This document shows positions 11,541-22,899 of a DNA stretch of 64,000 nt, in pieces. Below the pieces are notes generated by a model, which had not been told where the DNA came from, ran no database searches, and saw nothing but the letters and a program-made list of their open reading frames with translations. Position numbers and translations under genes: made by a program. This DNA is from Quercus robur (taxonomy: Eukaryota; Streptophyta; Magnoliopsida; Fagales; Fagaceae). Position 1 is the stretch's first letter; each line of letters opens with the position of its first letter. The DNA is taken from assembly GCF_932294415.1 (NCBI RefSeq), contig NC_065536.1, positions 5,714,974 through 5,778,973 on the forward strand. The letters are read 5' to 3'.

Positions 11541-12054
11541 AATAAATGAATAGTACATTCATTCCATTAAATATTGACATCAACATGTGGTAAAAAAAAA
11601 AAAAAAAAAAAACACTCAATTATTTACGTGTAATAGTGCGGATAGATAATGGATGCATACTTATGACCTATGCATTTCATTAAATAAAGACATCATAAAT
11701 GAGTCTCTGTTAAAGTACGAAGCATAATGTGACATGACGACTGAATTAAAGGTTCACGTGACATGACATGACAAAGTCCGGACTCCAATAAAATTTGTTG
11801 TTATTGATAAATATGACAAACCTGTGACATGTCATAGCTATTGCACACAATATGAATAGTCAACGTAACTATTGTTTTAGACAAATTATTGTTTGTCTAG
11901 AACAGTAGTTTCAGACAAACTATTATTTTACTAGCTTCCATTGACATGACCACACAAATCCTTTGGCACTGGCGACCATAAGATGTGGTCATAAATTCGT
12001 CAAACATTTCAATGGTTTCTTTCAAACCCACCAGCACTGTAGGTTGAATTAGAA

Positions 12055-12675
12055 ATGAGTTCCAACACTTCAAAATCACATCATGCATTGAGAAAATTTT
12101 TTGGATCTAGTTCTACATGTGCATCATCAAAAAATTCAACAGAGCCACAACTGCAGACATACACAGACCACTATGGGCTGACGGTGACATGGGTTGAAAA
12201 GAAGAAAGATTTTGTTAATGCTCCAATAGACACGAACAATAAACTTGGTAGTGTCGGATACATCATGGTTGGTGAACCTAGACAACTAGGTGCAAATAAC
12301 ACCACCATAGACGCCACCATAGAAGTATAACCATGGTCAAAGCTATATGAGAAATAGTGTGAGTTGGAGGTGTATTGTAAATGGCATGGGTTAAGAGTTC
12401 CAAAAGCACATTCAGCAGAGTTACCTAGAGATGAATAAAAAAAGATACTTACACGCCTTGAAAGAGAGAACAATCAAATGCAAAGGTAACTAGACCATTT
12501 CCATGCAATCCAAAAGGCTAGAAAACATCTTAGGAGAAAGGCACAAGAACGAGCCATCAAGTCCATTAACGAAATTACAAACCTAGATGATGACAAAGAG
12601 ATTTCAGACTTTTCATATTCAAGCAACGACGATTTTCAAAAATTTCTACCTAGAAACTTAAGACATTGTTGTTAA
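12055..12675 (+). pseudogene. single-frame decayed coding sequence, family unknown
   Basis: From ATG 12055 to TAA 12673-12675 one frame reads as coherent protein for about 200 codons but is broken by four in-frame stops (near 12328, 12355, 12436 and 12487), with no frameshift needed. The N-terminal part is Ser/Thr-rich. The C-terminal part is basic and helical (K-A-R-K-H-L-R-R-K-A-Q-E-R) and then acidic (N-L-D-D-D-K-E-I-S-D). I do not recognise the family; an old retroelement or viral-like remnant is possible but unproven. Confidence 0.45.
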
Positions 12676-12843
12676 CATGTAACAAAAGGTGATTATGTAA
12701 GCTAAACTTTTGTAACTTAAGCAATTAGGCTAGCTACCGATAAACATTTTCAAAGGTTCTTCTACATTGTCATTTGCACAAGGAATTTTAGGGGAACTTA
12801 GATATTTTTGTCTTGTTGGGTTAATTTTTAACGTTATCAAACC

Positions 12844-13410
12844 TAGGGCTGTCCAGATTGATTCGGTAACCCGACCCACCCGAAGAACCAATTGGATCCG
12901 ACTCGAATCCGGCCGACTTCGGCGGCGGGTCTTCACCACCAGAAACCGATTCTGGCGGATTGGTTTCGGTTTTTCTCCCCTAAAACTCGAAAAACCCGAA
13001 CCGACCGAAAGATTTCCAGATTCCGACAAAATTTCCAAAATCCGGCGAATATTTCCCTTAGATCCGGTGATATTTTGACCGGATCTGGCGAAATCTCATT
13101 AAATCCGATGAGATTTTCGCCGGATCTGGCAAAATCTCACCGGATCTAAGGGAAATATCGCTAGAATCTGGAAAACTATCGTTGAAATCTATGTTTCTTT
13201 GCCGGATCTGTGTTTTTTTCACCGTTTTTTTGTCGTCTTCTCAGATCTATGACTCCGACTGACTCGCCCGCCACCCGTTGATGGTCTGAACCGCCCGACC
13301 CGATTACTCAGGCAGGTCGGCGGCGGGTGCATTTTTTTCCCACCCGATTCCGATGGGTCAGTTCCGGGTTGGGAACAAACCCGACCCGGACCGACCCGTG
13401 GACAGCCCTA
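12844..13410. mobile_element. hAT MITE with 8-bp target duplication ATCAAACC
   Basis: This 567-bp element has perfect 12-bp terminal inverted repeats TAGGGCTGTCCA/TGGACAGCCCTA and perfect 8-bp direct repeats ATCAAACC (12836-12843 and 13411-13418), diagnostic of hAT transposition. It is GC-rich against its surroundings and full of short CCGGATCTGGC-type repeats. Frames crossing it are by-products; no transposase is present. Confidence 0.92.
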
Positions 13411-14069
13411 ATCAAACCTTATCTTTTGATTATCCATGATGTTGAATTCATCAAATTCCAAATATTGAATAAAATCTAACAATAGTAAAAGTTCCATCTC
13501 ACGTAATTAGTTTGCATAATTGTTCATTTCCCAATTTAATATAACTAGTGTCGCTTAACACAACAACATGCTGAACTAACTTCACTATAACCATATACAT
13601 CTAAATTGCTGTAATATAACGTCGAGTTATATACATCCAAATTAAAATTAGAATTATTTAAATGAAATATTTGTTTACTAATTAATATGAAAAATTATTT
13701 TTCAACAATATACATCCAAATTTTAACAAAATACACCCAAATTAACTAAAAAATTGTTTTTCAACAATACTACAATGTCAATGGTTTATTTTAGCTTCAA
13801 CTTCATTTTAGCATCAATGTTAACAAGTAAAATTAAATGAAACCCACTGCACTTAAGAATCATACCTTTCGGTGTTAAATAAGATGGATCAGATTTGCAA
13901 GGAGGAGACAGAATGAGTGACCGTAGTAGGATTTTGGTTTCCGATGAGATGAGAGGTAGAGAGAGATGGATCTGATTTCAATGGTGAGCAGGCAGAAATG
14001 TAGCTCAGAAACCTGGACTGATAGGAGGGGGGAGAGTGACTAAAAGGGAGATGGCTAGTTCCATAACGT

Positions 14070-14400
14070 TCTTTCTAAAAAATTTACTCATAACTCGATT
14101 TACAGATGCTCAAGTTTGATAATGTTCTTTTTAAATATTTATACAAAACTCGATTTCATTAAAATCGAGTTTGCCTTACACATAACTCAAGTTCCACGTG
14201 GCACCTTTTATTTCTAGAATCCATATCACCAGTGCCATCGTGGCACTTCACTAATTGAAATCGATTTCTATTAACTCCAGTTACATATAAAACTCGAGTT
14301 TCATAAACTCGAGTTTTAAAAGGGTGGTATTCTCCAAATTATTTCACGAATAGTGGTATCTTGCAGCATATTTCACCAAATAGTGCTATTTGAACATTTT
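14070..14400. repeat. CTCGAGTTT-rich repeat region with a perfect hairpin
   Basis: Variants of AACTCGATTT/AAACTCGAGTTT recur through the segment. At 14289-14317 two 13-bp arms AAAACTCGAGTTT form a perfect inverted repeat around a 3-nt loop. No open frame. The pattern suggests a transposon end or short-repeat cluster of unknown type. Confidence 0.5.
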
Positions 14401-14637
14401 TTCCGCAATCAAACTATCATAAACATATCTAGTAGATGTCCTTTGTTAGTCAAATCCAATAGTTGAGCACAAATAGAACTGCCACAAACTTTCAACAATC
14501 TCCAGAACACCTACTCCCTATATTTCTACCTTATTTCTGACACTCATCTATAATGACAATTTCCAAAGTGGAAAACCAAATATGCTCACGCTGCCAGAGA
14601 AAAAAAATATATCAATTTTTACTTTTATCAAACAAAT

Positions 14638-14859
14638 TAGTATGAGGCCACTGTGGGTTTGCTCACACTTTTTCCTTCCATGGCATCTTTCTTCTTCCAA
14701 TAGTTAGCACAAAGGAAGGGGCCTTCCCATGGTTTCGATGTTGGAGAGAAGAAAGGCCCTGAATTTACTAATAATCCATTAGTAGGGGCTTGATCAACTT
14801 GGCAAACTGCCCACCAGAAAAGCCCAAAATTTGTGTTCTCAAGAAAATCCTTACCCAGC
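14638..14859 (-). pseudogene. PP2C exon 7 copy (block B), decayed
   Basis: The reverse strand matches the last exon of the intact PP2C (24539-24758) throughout, including the K-P-W-E-G-P-F-L-C core. Two of the four tail cysteines are gone (first C to W, last C to Y) and the original stop codon is changed. Directly upstream in transcription, the matching intron holds a three-LTR TRIM. Together with the fragment at 16873-17000 this is a 3' remnant of a duplicated gene. Confidence 0.85.
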
Positions 14860-14888
14860 CTGCATACATTTTCATTTAGAAGATGAAC

Positions 14889-15613
14889 TGTGATACTCTA
14901 ATTTAATTGATTGTGTGATGTGTGTGGGTATGTGATGAGTCTCACATCGGGTATTTATTAGGTAGATTTAGGCTTTATTAACAACTACAAGGAGCCTCAA
15001 TTATGACTAGTCCTTTTGAGGTATATCACAGATGTGGCTAGTGCTTTTCCTTGGGTCGTTACATATGGTATTAGAGCCGGCCTAGTAACTCCATGTGGGC
15101 TCAAAGACACTACCCCACAAAGTGGGCCCTAACGAGGACGTTAGGGATTTAAGTGGGGGAGATTGTAATGCCCTAATTTAATTGATTGTGTGATGTGTGT
15201 GGGTGTGTGATGAGTCCCACATCAGGTATTTATTAGGTAGATTTGGGCTTTATTAACAACTATAAGGAGCCTCAATTGTGACTAGTCATTTTGAGGTATA
15301 GCGCAGATGTAGCTGGCGTTTTTCCTTGGGTCGTTACATATGGTATCAGAGCCGGCCTGGTAATCCCGTGTGGGCTCAAAGACACTACCCCACAAAGTGG
15401 GCCCTAACGAGAACGTTAGGGATTTAAGTAGGGGAGGTTGTGATGCCCCAATTTAATTGATTGTGTGATGTTTGTGGGTGTGTGATGAGTCCCACATCGG
15501 ATAATTACTAGGTTGAACTGGGTTTTATTAACAACTGCAAAGAGCCTCAATTGTGACTAGTCCTTTTGAGGTATAGCGCAGATGTGGCTGGCGCTTTTTC
15601 TTAGGTCGTTACA
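14889..15613 (+). mobile_element. composite TRIM with three LTRs, target duplication TGAAC
   Basis: Three 175-bp LTRs (14889-15063, 15164-15338, 15439-15613; TGTGATAC or TGTRATGCCC start, GTCGTTACA end) alternate with two 100-bp interiors. Each interior starts TATGGTATYAGAGCC, with the initiator-methionine tRNA primer site, and ends in a GGGGGAGATTG/GGGGAGGTTG purine tract. Perfect TGAAC repeats flank the array (14884-14888 and 15614-15618). The paralogous locus near 24778-24790 reads GAAGATGAACTAAG without it. Confidence 0.93.
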
Positions 15614-15873
15614 TGAACTAAGGACTACAATCAAAATGAGAAAACTGAAGAACCCCCTAGTTAAATATTTCAAACAAGTAGAGTCACATCATTCAAGAAT
15701 AAGATAGAATAATCAAGAAGAAATCATTTGGCCTAGATTTGGGAAAAAATGTCTATTAAGTAATGTGCTAACTACACATTAAGTATGGGAAAAAATTTAC
15801 ATGTGGCCATCTACTTATCAAAATTTTATTTTGTATTGTGGGAGTCAAACCAACTTGGATTGGGCTTAACGTG

Positions 15874-16594
15874 TGTCACAACTTATTTGTATATATGGGA
15901 ACGGTAAAGAATAGCTCACAATGAGAGATCCAAAGAGAATGGACCTTGAAATGAGGTGGTAGAGAGAGAAAGAAAAAAATGCATGAAACACACATGCAAG
16001 CTAAGCTACAGGGCCGTCTGAGGTGGCCTAGTTCCTCTAGCTTACGCACCCTATGATGGAGAAAACTCAGGTTTTCTTTGTTCTCTCTCCCTCATTTTTC
16101 TAGAACCCTTTATTATATGTCATCTTTCCCTATTTACATATGTGTAAGTAGTGGGCTTGTAATGGAGACATGTGTCAGGTGTCCCATCACCCTTTTAGAA
16201 TCATAGTGGAGATATGTGTCTAGTTCACTGCGTTGGCTGCTCACCTTAGCAATCAATGTGTGGACCCTTGTTGTCCCTTTCTAATACCACCAATGTAGTT
16301 GTTCCTCATGATTTGTATCATTTCATTGAGGAATGTGCTCGATGGAGGAAGTATTTCCAAGTACGGTGATTTTTCGATCACATGCCTCAGAGAAGTTATC
16401 CTTCGCAAGCCAATTCCAATGAAATTATCCTCGGTGAGTGTAGTTGGTCCGAACTAAGCTCCTTGGTATGACTCTTGGCTCGATGGGCCTGGCCTGAGCA
16501 GACCTCTTTTCTCTGTTGGGCCTTCTCTATTTTTCATTAGACCTTTAGCTAACAGCCTAATATTGTTAGGACAATTTATTACCCCCCCCCCCCA
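15874..16594. mobile_element. solo LTR-like element, block B copy
   Basis: It starts TGTCACAACTTATTTG and ends in a C run (TTATTACCCC... to CCCA). Flanks are ACGTG (15869-15873) and ACGTG (16594-16598), overlapping the terminal A, so the exact end is ambiguous by one base. Block C passes from the left-flank to the right-flank sequence near 24985-25005 without it. It is homologous to 1224-2022, which has an extra TRIM inside. Confidence 0.65.
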
Positions 16595-16729
16595 CGTGTA
16601 TCATGGGAATATACAACACCTCACTCAAATTAGAGTGGACCCCACATGTGTGGGATCGACCCTATGCAAGTGGGATGTTATATATCCTATTGATAGAAAA
16701 TACCGCCTCTCTACTTAACAAGTCTAGAG

Positions 16730-16766
<37 letters not shown>

Positions 16767-16872
16767 AACAGCAGCAGCCAATATCCAGCTCTATGAACTA
16801 TTTCATAATAGAGAAATTTATAACCAAGATGGCCACTAAAAAATGTTAGGCAATGGCCACTAAAAAATGTAC

Positions 16873-17000
16873 CTTTCTGCAAGCATTGCAGAACCCTCTT
16901 CAAACAACTCCTCCACAACCCCAACAGCAGAAAGCTTATTTGTTGATTTGTTTATAAAATTCTGAGCTTTCTTCCCAAAGAGTAGAGAGCGGAGCATATT
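16873..17000 (-). pseudogene. PP2C exon 6 fragment (block B)
   Basis: Same truncated exon 6 piece as in block A: homology begins at codon NMLR and runs to the exon end. Here the donor GTAC after GAAAG is preserved. A TA microsatellite (about 16734-16761) has expanded in the adjoining intron. No upstream PP2C exons are present. Confidence 0.85.
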
Positions 17001-17930
17001 ATATGATGCAAACCACTTTAAGAAATGGGGGAGGCAACTACAAACTCTATACAAAGAAAGTGGGATTGGGATCTCATATTCTCATGTTATCTGATAGCCA
17101 TTAACTGTGGTGTGGACTGATTGGCCAACTTTTTATTTCTCTTTCTTATAACACTTTTGTACTAGCTTATGTATCCTCTCTCATAAATTTTGATCAAGAC
17201 TTTTATAAGGTAGGATTTCATTTGATATCCTGTCCCGATCTTATTTCTGTTTCAAGTTTCATAAGGGGTTGAAGTAGAAATCATGATCCATTTTGTGGTG
17301 ACCTTAAAAATGTTGGACACCATTTTTTTTTACCTTGTTGATTATGTGACACTTTGTGTTGGCCCAAATAATAAGACTTTTTTTTAACATTTTAAGGATT
17401 GTTCTTATCTTAAACATCTCCCTCCTTTTTCCATAGTCATGTCTGTCTACTTATCATTGGCTTTAATTAAATGACAGGTAGAGCATATCTAGTTTTGTAT
17501 TCACCGACTCTACTCATCATGGTTGTACGGGCTAGTATAAAATTGTTGGCCAAAATTTTCTTCAGAAGTTGTATTTTAGGTTATTCAATCAAATTCAATT
17601 ACATGGTTGTATTGACCAATATAGTGCAAGCAATGTATTATTTTTTCCTAGGATGAATAAATTTAACTATATGATTTATTGACCAATGTAAACACATGAT
17701 TAAATTTAATTGAGAACTTAAGTACAATATATTAGGAACTGTGCATAGGTGAGTAGAACAGCTAACTTGTTTGCTTCAAACGTCACGTTGAATTTGGTAA
17801 TTATTTTATCATCTCAATGAGTGGGGGGTTGAATGTTCAATGCAGCTCTTTAGTCTCTCCAATAAAAGCTGGAGGGGCACGCTTCTTACCACTCATAGCA
17901 TAGGTGGTAATGCACTTCCTTTTGATTTCT

Positions 17931-18002
17931 AGATTTATGGGTTTCTATTTTCTTTTTCTTTCTTTTTTTTTCTTTTTTTTTTGGATGAAGATTTATGGGT
18001 TT
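17931..18002. repeat. 14-bp duplication around a pyrimidine tract
   Basis: AGATTTATGGGTTT occurs at 17931-17944 and 17989-18002, enclosing a T/C-rich stretch of about 40 bases. Block A has one copy of the 14-mer (near 3762-3775). This looks like a target duplication around an orphan reverse-oriented poly(A) tail. Confidence 0.5.
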
Positions 18003-18167
18003 CAACAGTGTACTATTTGATATTTTTATATTTTAATGGTCCCCCAAAGGTTTACTTAGGACTGAACTCTGTGAATTTCTATATAGACACTTTCCTCTTT
18101 GTACTTCTTGCTTCCCTTAAGTGTTTTCCCTATAGTCTTAACAATGAACACTTTAGTGAGGATAGTT

Positions 18168-18748
18168 ATGATGTTTCTTTTTCTCATTTTAGTAACCCAT
18201 GATGTGGCAGCATTGATGTTCCATACCCTCTTAGCACTGATGACAACTGTGGAGACCCTAGGTATAAAGTCTATTGCAACAATGGCATTGTTGAGTTCTT
18301 GTCAGCTAGAGGGTTTTACTACAAGATCCTCAGTATTAATCCAATTGCTTATAAGCTCATTATAAGCCCACCCCCAATACAGAAAGGCACATGTTATTCT
18401 TCTGATTTCAGTTCAGAAGGGTTAAAGCCCGATAAGAACTTGCCCTTCAATATATCAGCTCATAACACTGTCATGTTGTTTAATTGCACTGAACCCCTTT
18501 ACTATGTGGCTCTGAATTTTACTTCAACCAGCTTTTGTAGGCAGTTTGAGGACAATGTGGAGGAGGGAATTGGGTGTAAGAATACCCTTTGCTGCCATTA
18601 CTTGAAAGATTCTTCCTTTACTTAACACACGATTAGGATCAGGGCTATAGGGTGCACTGCTTATACTTCAGTGGTGAATATGAAGCCCGGATCTTCCTTT
18701 GAGTCACGGACCTACAGAATTGAGTTGCAATGGTTGCCCCCCAATTGA
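18168..18748 (+). pseudogene. WAK-type galacturonan-binding ectodomain pseudogene (block B)
   Basis: This is the paralogue of 3937-4551. A net 28-bp deletion after CCCATG removes the first CxxC motif and shifts the frame. The Met matching 3937 is ATA here; only the following ATGATG remains. Past the deletion the homologous frame reads on to an early TAA near 18623, where the block A copy has TCA. The rest, down to the homologous TGA at 18746, is still recognisable. No kinase domain follows. Confidence 0.85.
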
Positions 18749-18920
18749 GTTTGGGGCCAAGGCCACCAAAAGGTATGTTGTCCATCTAACACATATCCTC
18801 TCTTTTACAAACATGTGGGGCACTCATAGCATGAAACTCACATATTATGAGAAAGATAATGTATATGTGTAATGCACGGAGTAAGTATTGATTATGGCTC
18901 ATGACTACTAAACATAGTAA

Positions 18921-19870
18921 GGGCATCTGCATCCCATATTTTCAATCTATTCTATTTTACCATCTCAAAAAACTACTTTACCTATTATACCATACTATTT
19001 TACAATATACCCAACATCCCGACTTTTATTTTAAAATACAATACATTAAAATTATAAATTATACAATAAAATAATAAAAAAATTCTCTATCTCTCATCTG
19101 ACTCTAATTTCTATCACTGCCTCTCTATCTCAAGCACACCACCACCGGCAGAAGCACCACCACACCAAAACCACCATCACAGCAAACCCGTCGTGACCCA
19201 AGAACCAAGTAGCAAACCCACTGTGACCCACCCAAACAAAACCCAAAAACCGCCTGCCACCACCATCACCACTGTGAACCCATAGATGACCCATAACAAA
19301 AACCCACCACCACCACCACGACGGCAACCCCCACCTCCACCATTATGAACCCACAAAAAAATCCAATCCAAAATCAGCATCTGCCTTGCATTTGATCTAG
19401 CCAATCAAAATTCAATGTCAAAAATCAAGCAAAAAAAAAATCAACAAGTGCACATTACATGACCAAAGACCAAAAAAAAAAAAAAAAAAGATGAAATCAC
19501 AAAGAGAAAAACCAAAAAGACATGCAGCGATTGCCCCATCGGAATCCACCCTTCACTAGAGAGGGCGATTAGACAGAGAGGGAGGAGAGAGAGCAAGATC
19601 TGGAGAAGTGGAAAGAGAAAAGAAGAGAGTAGGGAGAGAGAGGAGATGAGAGGTTGAAGAGAGAGAAAGAAGAATATATTTTAGGAAAAAGGAAAATAAA
19701 TTTATTATTTTGGTTTTGCAAGTTGCTACAGTAGATTCTAAATGTAGAATACTATTGTAGCTCGATTGTATATTTTTTTACAATTGGCATGTCGAGTGCT
19801 GAGACGTTTTTGTGTTTTGATGGTAAAATATATCTACATTTGGCATATGATAGTCCAGATATGAATGCTC
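18921..19870. mobile_element. Tourist/Harbinger-like element, target duplication TAA
   Basis: The 950-bp insert starts GGGCATCTGCATCCCA and ends TCCAGATATGAATGCTC, imperfect inverted repeats, flanked by TAA on both sides (18918-18920 and 19871-19873). Block A has the empty site ACATAGTAAGAATTG near 4714-4726. The interior is low-complexity (CCACCA-rich, then GAGAGA-rich) and non-coding. The TWA target duplication suggests a PIF/Harbinger origin. Confidence 0.75.
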
Positions 19871-19879
19871 TAAGAAGCG

Positions 19880-21340
19880 TAAAAAAATATAGGTTTTTTT
19901 TTTTAAAAAAAAGAAGAAGAATCTGTTGGTATTTTAATTCTATGAGTTTGTTGTCATAATATTAGTGGAAAAGTGTTTTCTAGTTAGGTTTTGTGCTTCA
20001 TGATTGTTCACAAGCCACATAAAAGTGGGAAATTGGGAAGCCAAAAACCTAATATTTCGTTGGTTTTTGCAATTATGTAGTGTTTGATGTGTTACCGCTA
20101 TTGTGTCTAAATCACGTGGATTTGTTGGTTCTTTCCACTTGCTCTCTATAGTATGGGTCTTCTTGTTTAGCTTTTTTCCTTTTTTTTCCTTTTTTTTTTT
20201 TTTTTCTTTTTTAATGCTGGAAGTCAAATAAATTACTATTTCCTTCATAACTTCTTGTGTACTTTTTAATTATAATACCACAGTATGCTTTAGATGATCG
20301 ATGTGCTGAATCACTTCCAACAATGCATATATGGGGTTAATTTTGTAGTCTTTATCTTTGCACTGTTATATATTTGTATAAGAGAAAATCTTGTTACACA
20401 CTTGTTATTGCATATTTTGTACACACTTTCTTTGAAATCATGTTTTAAAACACAATTTCAATTAAAATTATGAAATGGTGAAATCGTATTTTGAAAAAAA
20501 AAATCACAATTTTAACTAAAATTGTGTTTTGAAAACACGATTTCAACCCACATGGCAATATTTATGAGAGTTTGCAAGAATGATTTTTCAATTTCAACTA
20601 TAATCGTGTTTTCAAAATACAATTTCAATTCATGTGAAAATGTGCGTACGATAAGTATACAATAATAAGTGTGTGATAACTATTACCTTTTGTAGAACTA
20701 TAGTTTTGGTCCGCTACTTTTGTCATGGTTTCAATTATTGTTTCAATTTTATCAATCAACCGTCAAAATAAAATCAATTTAATAGGGCAAATTTTCATTG
20801 AGTTGGCAAGAAATTTTGTTTCATGTGAAAACATTTTACTAAGGTCATGCACCAAAGATATATATACAAATAAATAATGAACAAATTTGATTGCTTACAA
20901 GAGCGAAATATTTCCCTTCATTTTCCCTCTAATGCTATGTGGCGTTACAAAATGGATTCTAAAGTTTAGATTGCAAAAAAATATCCCATGTCAACAAAAT
21001 ATGTAATAAATTAGTGCTGAAATGGAGCAATTTTCAAGTTAAACAATAGGTAAAGTGTTTTCCCTCTAAATTACTTTCCACTCTCTCAAGAGTTCTGCGT
21101 GTACTTTTATTTCCTGTAATTCCAATCTCCAGACGTTTTGAGTTAACTTTTTGTTAGAAAATAGTCAAAATATCTTCCTTATAATAAATAATATGCAGCA
21201 ATAAAGAGGAAGTTATATTGTATTTATCAAACTCAAAAATTTATTCAACCGCGGCAACGTTATGATTAACTTTTCATAAGTATATTGAATAGTTACAGCT
21301 AAACAATTTGCATGAGAGAGAGAGAGAGAGAGAAACATGA
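19880..21340. other. tail of block B, no gene
   Basis: It aligns with about 4740-6190 of block A through shared strings such as GGGAAATTGGGGAGCC/GGGAAATTGGGAAGCC and GAGTTCTGCG. A GA microsatellite lies at about 21313-21333, close to where homology to A ends. No coding sequence seen. Confidence 0.55.
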
Positions 21341-21643
21341 TGCTAATATAGTTTCTTTTTGGTAGGGCCCATTTTTTTCACAAAATATGAGGCCCAATAT
21401 TGCAAATTTCCTATCCAAATGTTCTGGGCCCACTATTCTTATTTTTATCTACCTCTCCATATGGCCAATGCTCGGATGAGAAGCCTATTTGAAAATTTGG
21501 GGAGATGTGGTTTGGAAGGCAAAAGAGAGATTTTTTTTCATGCACCCTTGGAGTCAAATAAATAAGTTATAAATGGGCTTGGAACACTTGCAAGACTCAA
21601 GAGCCCATTGGTGATGCAAGTGCAAGCCTAGTACATGGTGAAG

Positions 21644-22012
21644 CTGGCTTAATTCTATTGTAACACCCATGAATTTCAGCAAAAAAACCGAAACACCCAA
21701 ATGCTTGCCCATCACTATTAATGCTTACTAAACACAATCCCTTTAATTTAGTAGCTTCATAGGGTGTCAATCATTTTAGGGAAACAAACTAAGAAGGATT
21801 TGGCTAACCAATTTACCCAAATTGGCATCAATCCATATTGTTTCAATCTCTCATCAAACCCACTACTCAAGGTTGCAAAACCCTTAAAAAAAATCCAAGA
21901 ATTGAAAACAACCCTTACTTCTTGTGATTTTTTACATTTTTTTTGTACTTTTATAAATGCATAGCAAATGGAAGCATTAACTCAAGATTTCACTTATCAA
22001 ATATATTGCATT

Positions 22013-22058
<46 letters not shown>

Positions 22059-22895
22059 AAAATTATCCTCTTCATGGTCTATTAAAGCAAATCATAGTTG
22101 TTAGTGGGTTATGGGATTAACTTCATCATTTGTGAGCTTATTGATGTGAGTAGCAAGCTTGGCTCTCTAGTTTAAGCCTAGGTCCATAAACTAAGTGTGT
22201 GTTTGGGAAGTGCGTTTTGTGCTTCCCAGACGCATGTTCGCATTTCTGCCCTTCTTTTTTTTTTTTTTTTTTTTAGCCGAAAAGTTTGACTTTTCAACCA
22301 ATTTTCAGCCACATGTGGGTCCCGTGCACTATTCACGGACCTGCAAATTTCACTTTTCAGCAACTTTTTCATTAAAAATGGGTCCTATGATACTATTTAC
22401 ACATTTAAAATTATTTTGCTACAGTGTTTTTTAGTTTTCAGTTTTCAGCTGTATCCAAACGGACCCTAAGTCCATCTAAACACGACATATGAAGAGGTGA
22501 CAAAATGACCTTAAAACTTATAATATGTATTCATTTATTTCATAGGAACCACTAAGATTTTGGACGTTGTTGAGATAGAACATCAAAGCCAACAATTCTA
22601 TGTGACTTTTATACTCAAGTGATCATGATGTCAATTTTACAAAGCATCCTCACCTAGTCAATAATGTCAAAAAAAAAAAAATGTTATTATACTCCACATA
22701 ATATTTAAGGCATTTTAACACCTTTTTTCCTTTTTTTTTAAGCAACAAGCATTTAACACTTGTAACCAAATAATAATTATTTCATGTATTTTGTATGTAT
22801 GTAATCTCTTTTATAATATGTGAATCTCACATTGTGTGTAATTCATATATTTGTAAGAAATATAATACATATATCGGATGCATGAGATACTTTCT
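21644..22895. other. left part of block C, paralogous to window start
   Basis: GGCTTAATTCTATTGTAACA, then the CAATCCCTTTAATTTAGTAG stretch, parallel positions 4-130 without the SINE. The GATGCATGAGATACTTTCTC part (22875-22895) parallels 1200-1220. A CT microsatellite (22014-22053) and a MITE interrupt it. No gene seen. Confidence 0.6.
22195..22466. mobile_element. Harbinger-like MITE, target duplication TAA
   Basis: Ends GTGTGTGTTTGG and CCAAACGGACCC are inverted repeats; TAA flanks both sides (22192-22194 and 22467-22469). The interior has the CAGTTTTCAGTTTTCAGC-type tract and no frame. Related elements lie at 32015, 32714 and 35269. Confidence 0.75.
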
Positions 22896-22899
22896 CCGT

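Noticed and set aside
12730..13149. Overlapping frames on both strands
   Set aside because: They lie inside the GC-rich hAT MITE and reflect composition.
14889..15613. Cassandra-type TRIM with 5S rRNA
   Set aside because: No 5S-like internal promoter sequence could be recognised in the LTRs, so it is called only as a TRIM.
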